Positions 1 through 23,987 of a DNA stretch of 64,000 bases are shown here, piece by piece (position 1 is the stretch's first letter; the number at the start of each line of letters is the position of its first letter). The notes beneath the pieces were generated by a model. It searched no databases. It saw nothing but the letters and a program-made list of their open reading frames with translations, and had not been told where the DNA came from. Both the position numbers and the translations under genes were made by a program. Where the stretch lies: contig JALIZF010001938.1 of the NCBI GenBank assembly GCA_029948255.1, forward strand, positions 2,256,001 to 2,320,000, read 5' to 3'. This stretch comes from Telmatactis stephensoni (Eukaryota; Cnidaria; Anthozoa; Actiniaria; Isophelliidae).

Positions 1-19
1 ATTATAATTTTTGATCCAG

Positions 20-11423
<11,404 letters not shown>

Positions 11424-11470
11424 AGACCTCTTCAAACATCCTTAAACACCTTGTAGATTCACGCTAATCC

Positions 11471-11476
11471 AATAAA
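11471..11476 (+). terminator. Polyadenylation signal AATAAA of the peroxidase gene
   Basis: AATAAA lies 47 bases after the stop codon; a second AT-rich AATAAATAAA cluster is at about 11888. Either could end the transcript. Confidence 0.5.
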
Positions 11477-11479
11477 ATT

Positions 11480-13500
11480 GAAAACACAGTTTGTCCCTGC
11501 TTTTTGCATTTTAGACAAAAAAACAAAACAAAAAAAAAACAAAAACAAAAAAAAAAAAACGACAACCGCAGTTTTCGTATGAACTGGTCAACCGTTGCAA
11601 AACATATGCGTTTTCAAAAGAATTCGGATTACTATATATATGGACGCAGCCAACAACGTAGAACAATTCTTTGATTTGCTCGGTTATCTGAAAGCGTAAC
11701 ACAACAATGTGTCCATTTGAACGAGTGCCGACTAACAACTGACAATGATGTTTGACCAAAAATCATGCTGGATCGGCTTCGGCCTCGCCTCAGGAAACAT
11801 CAGTGGTCTCGGGACCACAAAACATACTCTTTCCTTCGGTTACAGTAAATAAGTGTTAAGTGTACAATTTTATATAGATTCTGTGTAAAATAAATAAATA
11901 TTTTCTTGAGATAAATGGGGAGATTTTGGGAGATTTTCAAGAAGGCCTATGGACAGAAATGATCGGGGAAACTGAAAACTGCTATAGCTAGATGCGAAGA
12001 AAACAGATGTGCAAATTTAAAAATATCCTGTTCTGAGAGGACATTACAGACCAGTGACAACCTGTAACGATAATTTAACTCTGAGGATATCAAAACTAAG
12101 AACAGAATATAATATCAATTTTTCATGAAATGTCGAGGAAAGGCATTCCTGGCCTGTTATCTAAAATAAGATAATAAAAATTGGGGGCACATTGTATATA
12201 ACAGTGCAATCAAGTCTTTTCCGGCCAAATAGTTCAAAAAGATCATTAGCATCATAGCTGGAAAAAAAAAAAAAAAAAGAAAACTGACGACCATGCTGCA
12301 GGTCACTAAGAAACAGGTGGTAGTTGGTCAGTCAATCGTCTTCATAGATTATCCATACAACGAGAGAGTTTCCTACAATGGAAACAAGAAAAAAGAATGC
12401 AACATGTAACATCCGGGATATCATCAGGCCTTATTGAATGCAGTAGGCCATCGGAGTCTATAAATAGGATTAATTTATTATAATCAAAGTTCGTAAAGGA
12501 AGAGCTTGCATTTGACATATATATTTGAATTTTGAATTGTAAAGTGCGCATTTCTATTAATTTTATGAGAAAAATAGCTTTAAAGCTGGTGTTGCGTTGC
12601 TATTGCAATCTGAGTTGTCATTTTCATATCAAACGATTCCCTAATTCATGATCTTTCATATGGTTGGCTGAACGGGTGTCAAAGTATATATCTGTATTAG
12701 CTATAAAATACTTTCCTACTTGTATAAAGGCCCTTAAAACTTTATTGATCCTCCCTAACCCGGGCTAGCCTGTTAAGTTACATGACCAGTCTTTTGTATA
12801 AAGCATTTATTACACTAAAGTTCATTAATTGGTTTACAAAGCCCTAACGAGTTTTCCGTAGGCAGCGTAGTGTTTGCATTGTAATTATATAACGGGATTT
12901 TTTCCAGTTACATTTTACTACAATATATATTTATTATAAAGAGAAATAATTTTAAAATTGTGATTACGACAGAGGTTCTGCAATTAAATAACCTACAAAA
13001 GAACCCAATCTTACGGCCACCATGCAAGCTATTACATCTGACATGATCTGAAGATCGTATTTTGATAAATCATTCCTTTAATGCTCCCACCCCGTTATTA
13101 CGGTCAGTTACTTTGGATGGTAGGTGGCCGTATTAAGAGGGTTCTACTGTATGTGCTTATGAGTAATAGTAGAGCCAAGATTAGTGAGCGCTAATTCATC
13201 TGCAAGTAAAATTAGCATTAAAATCTAATAAAAAGAATAAAAACAACGGTTCAAGAATCATGGATCCTAACTAATTTTTGAGGAAATGAATTATTATGAA
13301 TTGCGCAGTGTTTACTCAAGCAGTATTAAATGATCTGGAACATCTAATGCTCTGAGAAAGAACCAAAAATTACTAGCTATTGCATTTATATTGATACTAC
13401 AGTAAAATTTCCTACTGTATTTTGTTTTAAAACCTTGAAACCTTCTATTTCTACATCTTTCTCTTTCATCATCGATCGTTCAAAGTATAGTTGTGTTTCA
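11480..13500. other. Intergenic, no gene seen
   Basis: AT-rich DNA with A-rich tracts (11514-11559, 12261-12280) and no ORF with recognisable domains or codon structure. Confidence 0.6.
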
Positions 13501-13501
13501 C

Positions 13502-13830
13502 TCAGAATCTTAAACATTCATATAAACATCCAGAAAACAAGTCTAGCCTGACAGCAGATCGAGCTAGATTTTCACACACTCCGGATTCTTGTTGAGGTGG
13601 TCCCCCTTGCAATGGAGTATGGTGTTGTCCAGTTACTAAGCGTTGTCTGTCTGTCACGTCATCATGTTCTCTTGGTATGCTGAATGGACGAGGTTGATGT
13701 CGTATTACGCATCTTGCCTTTGGTAATAATGTTCCGGCTGGTTCCTGAGCTCCAGGCTGTTCAGTTTCTTGGATTGGTCCGCCCTTGTTCAGTCCAGATA
13801 TAAAGACATTTATACTAGTTAATAAAATAT
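13502..13830 (-). CDS. Possible Pro/Gln-rich terminal exon (weak)
   Basis: An open minus-strand stretch encodes a Pro-, Gln- and Arg-rich segment (EQPGAQEPAGTLLPKARC and beyond) ending in TGA near 13502. An inverted, diverged stretch with the same CAGGAAC-AGC-GGAACATTA words occurs on the plus strand near 14300, so this may be repeat-derived. No convincing acceptor matches the phase of the death-domain exon further right. No function assigned. Confidence 0.2.
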
Positions 13831-13870
13831 TTGAGATATAGGGATATTGGGCACACATTAATTGGTCGGC

Positions 13871-14705
13871 TACAATGTTTATATCGAAGGACAGAGACAT
13901 GACTCTCTCTAATAAGTCAAAAAGTATTTTATAAAATAAAGCAAATTGAAACGATTAGAAGATGTAGAGAACTTGAAAAGCAATAGAAGCGCTCTGCAAC
14001 GCCTTGTATTCCTAAGCCTTGTGTTCTACATTGAGCGCACAATTTATATTCCTGGAACATATAGGGCTAACTTAACGTCACGTATCCCATTAAAAGGGTG
14101 GTTTTTCGCGCGCAATATATACGGAATTTGCACGTTGAGTTCACGTACATGCAGAAAAGATAATTAGAGACTGCGGATGAGCATGATTTGTGGTCTTGGG
14201 TTGTCGTGTGGTAACAGAACTTGACCGGCCTCTCCCTTCTTGTAGCTTGGATTGTGTATTGACCGCAATAGTGTTAATGTTTCTGCCTAGTCGTGTTAAA
14301 CAGGAACAAGCAGGAACATTAAAACTACGGCATCACCTTCCCTTCGGCTGCAGCTGTCACTCCTTATACCAGCATGAAGACATGATTCATCTTGCATTAC
14401 TTTTAGTCTCAACCTCCTGCTAAACAACTAACTTTCTACGTCATTTCCTTTAAGGAATATAAAACGCGCGCGCATGGCTCTGTACTGTGATATAAACACT
14501 ATGGAAGATGTAGAGCAAGAGAAAAGCAAGCTTAGGAAGACCAGGCGTAGCCGAGTGTTTCTCTTGCTTTTCGAGTGCTCTACATATTCCAGAGTGTTTA
14601 TATCACAGTACAGAGACATAAGCGATCGTTTTATATTGCTTTTATAAATTTTTTTCGACGTTTTTTGAGCGAGCCATGTCTCTGTCCTCTGATATAAACA
14701 TGGTA
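13871..14705. repeat. Inverted-repeat unit around a smaller hairpin
   Basis: ATGTTTATATC..AGGACAGAGACATG near 13874 is matched in inverse by CATGTCTCTGTCCTCTGAT near 14677. It encloses the 14477-14616 hairpin, which uses related GATATAAACA words. Confidence 0.5.
14477..14616. mobile_element. Foldback hairpin, about 140 bp
   Basis: CTCTGTACTGTGATATAAAC at the left is repeated in inverse at the right, and inner arms (GATGTAGAGCAAGAGAAAAGC) also pair. MITE-like, no ORF. Confidence 0.65.
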
Positions 14706-15126
14706 GCCAGCGCGTTATATCTCAAATATTTTATAATTAACTACATTTTACAGTATTAGGTAAGAAGATTGTAAACTAATTTAATATTTATATAGTGCAT
14801 TTATCTATATAATAATCAAATGCGAGAAAATCTCAAATATTCTGCTTGATTGATCGAGGCTTTCAGGAGTAAAACAAAATGCATACCTTCCTGTTTTGTT
14901 GAAAATAACGTTATGTCTTTACGCAGGATGACGCAATGCCATCAAGCAGAATATTTGATATGTCGAACACGGTCTATCACGCTTGTCTCCCCCCTGCCCT
15001 CCCCCCATATTCCCCCCCCCCCCCCAACCCCGAGGACTGGTGACATCGAGTATGACTTACCGTTAGGCCGCTGTCCACTTGGTACTGCGATTTCACTTCA
15101 TCAGGGACTACAAACAAAACAAAGAT

Positions 15127-15257
15127 AAGAAGGAAGGAAGGAAGGAAGGAAGGAAGGAGGGAGGGAGGGAGGGAGGGAGGGAGGGAGGGTGGGAGGGAGG
15201 GAGGGAGGGAGGGAGGGAGGGAGGGAGGGAGGGAGGGAGGAAAGGAAGGAAGGAAGT
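15127..15257. repeat. (GGAA)n/(GGGA)n microsatellite
   Basis: Purine tetranucleotide array beginning 33 bases beyond the donor of the minus-strand death-domain exon. A poly-C tract at about 15013-15030 lies nearby. Confidence 0.95.
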
Positions 15258-15289
15258 CATGTACATCAACATGCAGTTATATCTAATAC

Positions 15290-15577
15290 CTTGGTCCATA
15301 ATGTCCTTCGCTCCGGGAACATCTTGCAACAGAGTCCTTAGATCCTCAACAGTGTAGCCTTTTTGATCCATTTTCTTAAGAAGGATTCTTGGGAAGGTTT
15401 CACCTTTCTTGCTGCCTGATTCTTGGATATCCACGACATCTGCAGCAGTAAAGTCTGGAAGGCAGTCCTCAATGAAGTCTTTCCATCGACCTTGGCCAGG
15501 GGGGTCGTCCAAAAGCCTTCCTAATTCTTGGTGAATCTTGAATGGTAGATTCATAATTCCTCCGTACTGGGGGTAAT
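15290..15577 (-). CDS. Orphan exon: death-domain-like fold
   Basis: The minus-strand exon runs from acceptor TATAG (15578-15582) to donor GTATTA (15289-15284), 288 bases, phase 1-1. It encodes YPQYGG, then LPFKIHQELGRLLDDP, GRWKDFIEDCLPDFTAADV, FPRILLKKM and VEDLRTLLQDV. The six-helix spacing, with a Leu-rich helix 1, a Trp in GxxRWKDF and a closing DLxxLLxxV, fits death domains of the IRAK/UNC5/ankyrin kind, adaptors in innate or apoptotic signalling. Other exons of the gene were not found on either side, so its identity is open and it could be a stray exon. Confidence 0.55.
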
Positions 15578-16194
15578 CTATAACGAAAACAAATCTTGTG
15601 CTTTTTGCACAGTAACTTCAAGCTAAAATAACTAAAAAGAAGGACAGAGGAAACAGTTGCCTCTCCCCCCAACTAGCCAAGGACAAGGGAAACCCTACCT
15701 AAATCTTTCCTACATTGTGAAATATGAATACCGCCTATCTACCACGCTACCACGGACTTGAGTTACATTCATCACTTTTTATGTCGGATCTTCTAACCGT
15801 TTTTGTTGTCCCGATTATAATGTCGAAAATGGCAAATTGATAGGAGAACTGAATATACTGACTACAACCCTCTTTTTTAGAATCTTTAGACTTAAAAGAA
15901 CAATATCAAAAATATTGTTATAAGACACATTGCGAAAGGTTTCGGAGCAAAAAGATGGGTTGAAACTTGCTGATTACGCGCGTTTTGACTTAAAAGACTG
16001 TGGGCGCTCAATAAGATGTCAGCGGTAATTTAATAAGTCTATGACGTCGCGTTGGTTGCGATCTTCAACGTCTTTGATACAGGTAAATATGGCACACTAC
16101 AAAGTTGCATGAACGTGATATCAAAACAGAACAAGAAATTCGATGCAGTAACCATAGCTCTACACAACGTCTCTCCGATTCAAAACAAAATATT

Positions 16195-16305
16195 TGCTTA
16201 TTGCACTAACAGGTCACGTGACCCCATCTCCCCTAAATCAAGTAGCATCATCAAAATGATTTCCAAAAAATGAAAGAGTACCTCGATATTCGTAAAAGTG
16301 AAAAG

Positions 16306-16367
<62 letters not shown>

Positions 16368-16560
16368 TTTATTAACGTGTCACAAATATTTTAGCATACA
16401 TACTAATTGGGGACACAACATGATATGAAATAAAATAAACAAATAAAATAAAATAAATAAATTTTTTGGAGTTCATTCTCATGGTGTTACTTGATTTAGG
16501 AGAGATGTGGTCACGTGACCTGCTAGTGCATATGGCCTATTGTTAGTTAGCTATTTTTGT
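16195..16560. mobile_element. TIR element split by a LINE 3'-end insertion
   Basis: CACTAACAGGTCACGTGACC with CTCCCCTAAATCAAGTAGCA at the left is inverted at about 16485-16545. Between them sits a (TAA)n plus LINE 3'-tail insertion. A related element bounds 55664-57360. Confidence 0.6.
16305..16470 (-). mobile_element. LINE 3'-tail fragment with (ATT)n
   Basis: (TAA)n at 16305-16367 followed by CTTTATTAACGTGTCACAAA and TACTAATTGGGGACACAACA, the same sequence as at 58224-58300 next to RT-derived coding sequence. Read on the minus strand this is a 3'UTR with AATAAAG and an ATT-repeat tail. Confidence 0.7.
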
Positions 16561-17310
16561 CGAAGTCTTTCTGTTCATTTACACGTGCAGTTATTGTCTA
16601 TATAGATCTCTTACAATTAGGGCATTGTCTATCGTATTCCTGTGTCCGGTTTGTTCGCTCCTCGGTTAAGTTACGACTTATTGAGTCAATTTAGGGAAAC
16701 AGCAGTCGATTCGATAACTACTGGATTTAATCGATAACACCCATGAGTTGTTCTGGAAGGTTTCCTTCAAATCATGCTGGACTCAAAGTGTCCAGAACAC
16801 AGTACTAAATGCTTGGAAACTTTCCCATACTTTTCGAGAAAATTTCGCTATAATTCATATCATCCCTTGAAATCAAATTCCATACTGAAAAAGCTAACAT
16901 TTTCCCAGTTTCAGAATTATTTGAGCACCCGAAGACCACGCAATTAACATGCACAACAATTTAGCCACCAGTTCCTCCGTCTTCACCAGATTGTGTATTC
17001 TTAAGGGTCAACTATCGAATCCGAACCTACGTCACAAATTTTTACAATTACCGCTGACATCTAATTTAGAGCCGCCGATCAATTCAAGTTTATCTTTTAA
17101 AAATATGTTTTATTGAATCAAAAGATTTTAAAGAGAAGGTTATATCCAGCATTCAGTTCTCCTTTAAAGTGGCCCGTACCTGTTTGTAGGGCATAAATTT
17201 CAATCTCAAAACCTTGCCCGATTTTCGAGAAATTTGCAGCCATTTGTCTTCAAGCCTTGAATTTTTCACCGGTAAATATTTTTGTGCGAATTGGGTTAAA
17301 TACATATATG

Positions 17311-17466
17311 TTATTGACCGAGCGTGAGGTCCGGATAGAAGGATATTTGGTCAAGTTCTTTTTTGCGTTCAGGTACGGACCGAGCCGATAGGCGAGGTCC
17401 GTACAAACGCAAAAAAGAACGAGACCAAATATCCTTCTATCCGGACCGAACAAGCTCGGTCAATAA
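17311..17466. mobile_element. Foldback MITE, TTATTGACCGAGC type
   Basis: TTATTGACCGAGC at the left and GCTCGGTCAATAA at the right, with strong inner pairing (GTCCGGATAGAAGGATATTT and complement). About 156 bp, no ORF. Confidence 0.8.
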
Positions 17467-17812
17467 CTTATTCATTATATGGCTGACCAGCCGATTTCAA
17501 AAAAAATTCGTTGGTAAACTCGATAAAGAAAAAATCGTCGGTTTTGACTGGCTTCGTACAGTTGACTTCCGGTTTCACTAAGGCCAGCAAGGAACAGAAA
17601 TTGTTAATGCAAATAAAGATATCACTTTGTAAGAAATTAGGAGCCATTCCAAAGAAAAATAGCCAAAAATCTAAAGTAAAAATAAAAACTTTAGAAAAAC
17701 TTTTTTTGTCCTAGCCAAACAAATCAAAACAATTAGCAAAAAATTCCCGCGCTTTCTGTCACGGCGGACGCGCGCGTCTTCACACTGTGCTTCTTTGATA
17801 TAAACTAGACGT

Positions 17813-18525
17813 AGACAAGGCGCAAAACTGAGAAAGTCGATCGCAAAAAGTGCAGAAAGCATTTTGGGGTAGAAGCTGGTAACACAACTATTCTAAACTA
17901 ATTTTTCATGCTGAATCCGAATATAACTGTTACCAAGACGTATTCTGCAATCTTATGCGTGTAAATGACGTATTTGTGAATTGCTACAGTCATTTCATAC
18001 TATAAACCGCTTTTTCATGTAATTCCAAAAGTTCCCAAACTTAAAAACAATTACCATGGCTGGAAAGAGCATATCAAAATCAGTAAAACTGTGAAGTTTG
18101 AAGGATATCAGTTGAAAAATCAAGGAGATACGGATTTTCAAAAAACGAAATTTTGTATCAAAACATTTACAGTTATGCAAGAGATACAAACAAATTTCGA
18201 TTTTTGAAAATTCGTATCTCCTTGATTTTTCAACTGATATTCTTCAAACTTCACAGTTTTACTGATTTTGATATGCTCTTTCCAGCCATGGTAATTGTTT
18301 TTAAGTTTGGGAACTTTTGGAATTACATGAAAAAGCCGTTAGCATGAAATGACTGTAGCAATTCACAAATACGTCATTGACACGCATAAGATTGCAGAAT
18401 ACGTACGTCTTGGTAACAGTCATATTCGGATTCAGCATGAAAAATTAGTTTAGAATAGTTGTGTTACCAGCCTCTACCCCAAAATGCCTCCAGGTATCTG
18501 ATTTTTCGAAAATGCGCCTTGTCTA
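17813..18525. repeat. Palindrome of about 0.7 kb
   Basis: AGACAAGGCGCA and CATTTTGGGGTAGAAGCTGG at the left are matched in inverse by CCAGCCTCTACCCCAAAATG and TGCGCCTTGTCT at the right. The arms pair almost continuously for about 300 bases with a short centre at 18160-18190. Open frames here are mirror images of each other. Confidence 0.85.
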
Positions 18526-18589
18526 ACGCACATAGTGCGTTTACTCGTGCCCAAGCTAAGTGGAATTCAGTCTGACATGAGAATATTGA

Positions 18590-18757
18590 TCCAATAAAGT
18601 ATATCTTAAATGTAAATATTTAAAATTGTAAAAATGTATTTTCTGGATATATTGTAAATGTATCTTAAATGTAAATGTATTTATCAAATGTAAATATATT
18701 TTCTGTTTATATTGTAAACGTGTGTGTGAATAAAGTTCAGTTCAGTTCAGTTCAGTA
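18590..18757 (+). mobile_element. LINE-like 3' end with (TTCAG)n tail
   Basis: AT-rich sequence ends GTGTGTGAATAAAGTTCAG followed by four TTCAG units, the form of a CR1/L2-like 3' end. No coding part is attached. Confidence 0.4.
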
Positions 18758-18759
18758 TA

Positions 18760-19990
18760 TATGTTTTAAAGCCAGTTTGGTCACGTTTTGAGTTCGGTAC
18801 TGAACGGCGGAATATTTGTCTGCTTCGCCGGCAAGCTGATTTGAACTCATGGAGGTATCGGTCTCGCTCCTAAATTTCCAAATAAAAAAACATTTAGATA
18901 TGAGCTGCCTTTATGTCTGATATTTATTAAGTAATTTTATAGCTGCTAGGGTATAAACAGCGATTCACATGTTAGTTGTAGCGTCACGAAAGCACACCGT
19001 CCTGTTTGGGTGACCTGTTTGACCTCTGTCTATTTTCTTTGATATTTTAAAGTAGCTGTTGCTTTGTAATCATTGACTTTCTTATTTCTAATAGTATTAA
19101 TTTAGTTTGTAAAAATTTTAGCCATACCATTTAATTACAGAGAACAACTCAGAGAACATTGAAATACATTCTTGAATTTCTCAAATCGAAGAGCCAGACA
19201 ATCGCCAGACACTAGCTGTCGCTTGAGTCAAAATACTGTATTGGAAATTAAATCAAATTAAAAGACAGCTTAAAATGCTTCAAAACCAGGAAAAAGCATA
19301 CAAAAAAATGAAAAGATAATATTTGCTTTTGCTTCGATTTGCCGACTTCAAGCTGTCGTAATGGGCTAGAAGTATTTTTTTTTGGAACTGTAAACAGCAT
19401 TTTTTGCACGTTGAGTTTGGTTGCTCGATCGTCGCCTAAAAGGTCTTCACTGAATGTTTTAAAATGAAGAAATAAGTTAAAGCTGACCGGACTCTCTCAA
19501 AATGTCTATTATCACTTTGGTACCAAATCTACGTGGCTCTTGAAGACGATGGCTGGAGAAAACAAGTCTTTTTGAAGAGAATATTTGAAAGGATAATTGA
19601 TTTTCTCAAGGCGTATTTTGTATGATGTCTCGGTGAGTTTGATTGTAATGTAAGCTTATGTCTTGTTATCTGTTGTAAGCTTAATTGCTTATACAACTAT
19701 TTGGATATGCATCTCCATTTCACCAAATTTCTCATCAGCTGTTGGATCATGCAAACATGAGATACTTTGGCTAGGAAAATTATAGCAAGCATATTATTTT
19801 TTGCCTACACATGTACACAGCCAGTTTATTGACTGTGTTTGTACTGGATCGGCGTCGTTTTATCTTTTCAAAAATGTCCAAAGTTTATTCTAACATGATG
19901 GTCATTTGTTTTTTTGCTGTATCTTTCACCCATGTCAACTGTTAGCTTTTTACACGAAACAAATCGAGAGAAAATAGCCAAGAAACGTTA
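18760..19990. other. Non-coding stretch, nothing recognised
   Basis: No domain-bearing ORF or clear repeat structure was seen; it is probably interior to the family B element or unrelated filler. Confidence 0.5.
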
Positions 19991-19994
19991 AAAA

Positions 19995-20105
19995 GTGTCA
20001 GTGCCGGTCCGGAAAGCAAAGCCGGTCCGGAACGCCGGTCCGGACTGGAGGATTCCGACCGCTCTGAGAACCAATCAGATTTTTCCATTTTTCTTCGGAC
20101 CGGCC
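19995..20105. repeat. GCCGGTCCGG short repeats
   Basis: Three GCCGGTCCGGA words near 20003-20045 and an inverted GGACCGGC near 20098 form a small GC-rich inverted cluster. Confidence 0.5.
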
Positions 20106-20959
20106 TGCCATATAATAATAGCATATGAGAAGCTAAACGCCAATGTTATCCTCGAGCAAACTTGCGGAGTGATTGTTGTGACCACGAGGTTAACGTTGCG
20201 AATTTGTATTACTTCGACTTCTACAAATTCTGTCGAACTGTTTCGTGAAATTTTCTTAGTATGGGATAGAACAAGATGTTAACATACCTGCTGTCAAGTA
20301 TCGTTGTCTTTGCTGCACTAGGCATAATTCAGTAAGCTTCAAAAGTAAGCAACTACATCGAGTCGACGTATTTGAGCTGCCACTAGGCGTAAAACCCTCA
20401 TGGTTTGTTCATTTATTCAAAACAACACCTTAGACTTAGACATATAATTAGACTCCGAAGCAAATGATTCAGAGAACTACTGTCTTTATTCCCCCCAATT
20501 CGCAGAAAAATCAGTATCGGTGCAAAGGTCAAGGCTTGAAGACAAATGGCTGCAAATCTATCAGAAATTGGGCAAGGTTTTGATGTAAAAAGACGTGGTT
20601 GAAATTCACGCCCGATAAACAAATCAATTGGTACGTGCCACCTTACGATGCCCCCAAAATTTAAGGTTTTGTAAACTATTGCTATTTAAGGGGTCACTTA
20701 GATGAGAATCGGTGAAAAAAGTGACAATAATTTAGTATCATTCAGTGCAGGTAAACTGAGAACTACTCCTCTAAAAGTACGCATTTTGAGTGAATTATTG
20801 CAAAGAATTGCTAAGAAAATGTTGCCTTAAAAGCAATGAAAACAACAAAGTTGAGTAGATGACGTCATCTGCTGGTGTAAAAACGGTTCAACAATTTTTA
20901 CCCGTGTCTTTTTAATTTTGCTTGGTGATTATTGTAACCTTACAGCTAGCTTTAAAGCG

Positions 20960-21480
20960 TGACTATGATCAAAATCGTTCAAAATTCAATTTAGCTGAAA
21001 CTTCACTGAAAGCCTCTCAAAGAGCCATGAAATTATTGGTAAATTTGTTTTCTCGAAATTCCTATCAGAAGTACTAGATTTTTATGAATCTTTAGAGGTG
21101 TCAGTGAGGTCATCTACTCAACCCACGGCTTCACTCCATGCATTTCCCTGTGTTTAGTTTCTTAAATTACTTTATTTCTTTGACACTAAAAGTTTGCACG
21201 AAGGGGTATTCTTACACTATTTGTGCTTAGGATTGATTTTCTGGCCAGTATTCTTCGATGTAGAACAATTACGCAGGTATATTTTGACTACAAAATAAAA
21301 GAAATGGCTGGAGCGAAGTTTTGGTTGAGAAGATGACGTGACTAACATCTCAGATGAATAAAAACATAGTACTTTCCTTTAGAATATCGAGGAAATATTT
21401 TAACTAGTGATTATTAGACCCTTAGCTTGGAGAATCATTCAGTAAAGTTTCAGCCAAATTTTAAACGATTTTAGTTTTAA
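20960..21480. repeat. Inverted repeat, weak foldback
   Basis: AAAATCGTTCAAAATTCAA with AGCTGAAACTTCACTGAAA near 20970-21010 is mirrored near 21437-21475. Diverged and without clear ends. Confidence 0.45.
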
Positions 21481-21729
21481 AAGAGGGACTACATTACCCG
21501 TATTTTTGGAGAATCTTCTTCTTTGCTTTGAGCTTTCCATTATCTTTGCTGACATTTTGTAATGGCGCCTTCTTAACTGAGTAAAAGTAAAAAACAGCAA
21601 TAAAAACATCACTGATACAGGACCATCTGCCCGACTTCCGGACAAAGACAAAGTGGTCATTCGAAGTATCGCGATTCTCCCATCATTTTGATCTACATTT
21701 TGATATGAGCGTTTGTGATTGCCCAAACA

Positions 21730-23975
21730 TTGAGGACTGAATCGAAGTGGCTTTCTTCAAAATCACACACACACACAAAATAAATAATCATAAATTGAGC
21801 AACAAGCATAAAACAAGTTTTTAAACAATATTCGCGAATAAAATGACCGAAAGCAATTATACATTTTGGCGAAAAAAGCGAGAAAAGTTAGTAAACCTTT
21901 CTTGAGCGCACGCGCTCGATGGCTTAGCGATTGCGTGATGGCGCGCGTATTTGACTGAAAAACAACTTTGCAGGTAAAGAGAATCTCGCGTTCAATCAGT
22001 CAAAAATTTGGAGAAAATATATTCAGGTATTTACCGAATATATTTTCTCCGCAACAGGTAGCCGTCATTGTAAACCGATAACGCAGTCTCAAAATCGCGT
22101 TCGTCCGTCCTGTTAGCCGAGACTTATAACCAACCTTCTCTTCGAGTTCAGAGCCTTTCGTAGTAAACATTGTCTTGTATAGTTGAATTGAAGGCATATT
22201 TCTTAGGATATGGTACTGTAGGTTAGATACTAGATATCTCATAAGGATATCACCTCCTCATATCACTCTGCTATAAGATTTACACATCGGTGGTGATGCA
22301 ATGTCTTGTAAAAAAGAAATTTTTATCGGCCGGTCCAACATGGGAAAAACAAAGATTATAGATAGATTTCTCTAAAATAGGTAGATTTCTATAGATTTTC
22401 TTGAAAAAAGTGTCATAAACGGCCTTCGGTCTATTCTTGTTCCAAAAATAGGCATGAAGAAAGAATCATCAAGAAACTTTCACTTTCGTTTTAATTTGTT
22501 CATATCGGGCCAATCATAGCTTTTTGAGTCTTCTTTCTTTTAGCATTCCAACTGCATCCGGCATTAGGGTGTTGTTCTTCTAAACTATGTAGTGTCGAGT
22601 AACTTTCAAAGCTACTGGCGGAAACCAAAAATCGTGGGCCGAATGAAGTTTGCGATTGTATTCATTACGCAGTGTATACATAAAATTCATGACCAAGCAG
22701 TTCACATTGACAGAATTTGTTTATCTCTTCAGATGAATTCTAATTCTTACAGGCAAAAAAATTTGATGGAATGAACCTTTGTCGAGAAATTAATTAAAGT
22801 TATTTGATCTGAGATATAATTCCATCTCGGAAAAAAATTGTTTTTATTTTTTTCATTGAGATGCGCTATTTCGATCGTCAAGAGAATCGACTTTCTACTG
22901 AACCACAACGATACGGTAAATGTGCACTATGTTCACTCACCAGAATTGACGGGATCAACTGAGTTAGTGTTTGTCGTCCCGTAGACTGATAACGAAGCTG
23001 AGACTTTTTTGGTCTTCTGTTCTTGGTCGTTCTTGACTTGAACGGCCTGTCTACGATCGATCTAGACCTTTATAGAGTTTCTTGGGACCTCGATCCAATG
23101 AACAGGAAAAGGGAAAATCCCCCGGCGAATATGAGTCATCATGCATCAGTGAACTGCCAGCTTGCAGTTTTGATTAATTGTAACCTGTCGAACATTCTAG
23201 ATCTCAGGAATCCAATGGTATTCCAACACCTACAACACGTTTTGAACATTTTTGATGTCCACCAATGTCAATCAGTAGGATTACGTCGTTCATCTTATCA
23301 GTTGAGATTTCGTGAGCCTTTTCATATATTCAGATCTTATAAAAAATGTATTGAAAGAGTGGGAAATCCCCGAAGTGGACCTTACTGAATATTTTAATAG
23401 CATCCTATGCTGTAACCTTGGGATTTATAAATAATATTGCATAGTTGCACAATTTTATTGTTAATCGGAAAAACTTGTTATAGCAAAGCACGATTTCGTT
23501 TAATTACATCACAACGAAGTTTAGTATCATTAAATGTATATATAATCAACAGATATAGAATTAAAGTGTATTTACCACGTAATCCAATGAGAAAAATCTC
23601 GGCTGTGGTAATGTTTTGAGTAATATGCTGCAAGCAGACATGTCCATTTCCGCTCTACTTGTGTTGGAAACAGCAACGTTCAACCCGTACTGATCATGAG
23701 TTTGTCAAACCATTTGTTCTTGAATTACCTGACGAATAAATTATAAGTCGAGGAAGGCACGATTTTAAATAAATCGTATCTGCTACAGCGAAATACTTGA
23801 GACTTTAGAATAATTTTATTCTATACTCATCATATATTCATGTTTTCATAGCCGAAACCGTTATTTATTTAACTACAACTTTTTGAGGTATTTGTCAGGT
23901 CTGTCAGTTTAACTGCTTCATGCACTGATAAAAAATTCTCAAAGGACAAGAACGAGAAAGTGTAACTAAAGATGT
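21730..23975. other. Intergenic, no gene seen
   Basis: AT-rich; a 121-codon open frame near 23023 shows no domain. A perfect 15-bp stem (GGAGAAAATATATTC) is centred at about 22031. Confidence 0.5.
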
Positions 23976-23987
23976 CTGTTTTAATTA

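Larger units (their letters stand above)
17165..20645. mobile_element. Large foldback element, family B, with nested insertions
   Basis: The left arm AAAGTGGCCCGTACC...GCAGCCATTTGTCTTCAAGC (17165-17300) is inverted at the right (about 20505-20645). The family recurs at 56077-57202 and in part at 35811. The body contains the 17311-17466 and 17813-18525 hairpins, so the element is composite. Confidence 0.6.

Noticed and set aside
15079..15357. 92-codon frame of EGGREGG repeats
   Set aside because: Read-through of the GGAA/GGGA array.
17995..18347. Two similar 64-codon frames on opposite strands
   Set aside because: They are mirror images produced by the palindrome 17813-18525.
23023..23388. 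121-codon frame
   Set aside because: No motif, start context or partner exon; compatible with chance in AT-rich DNA.
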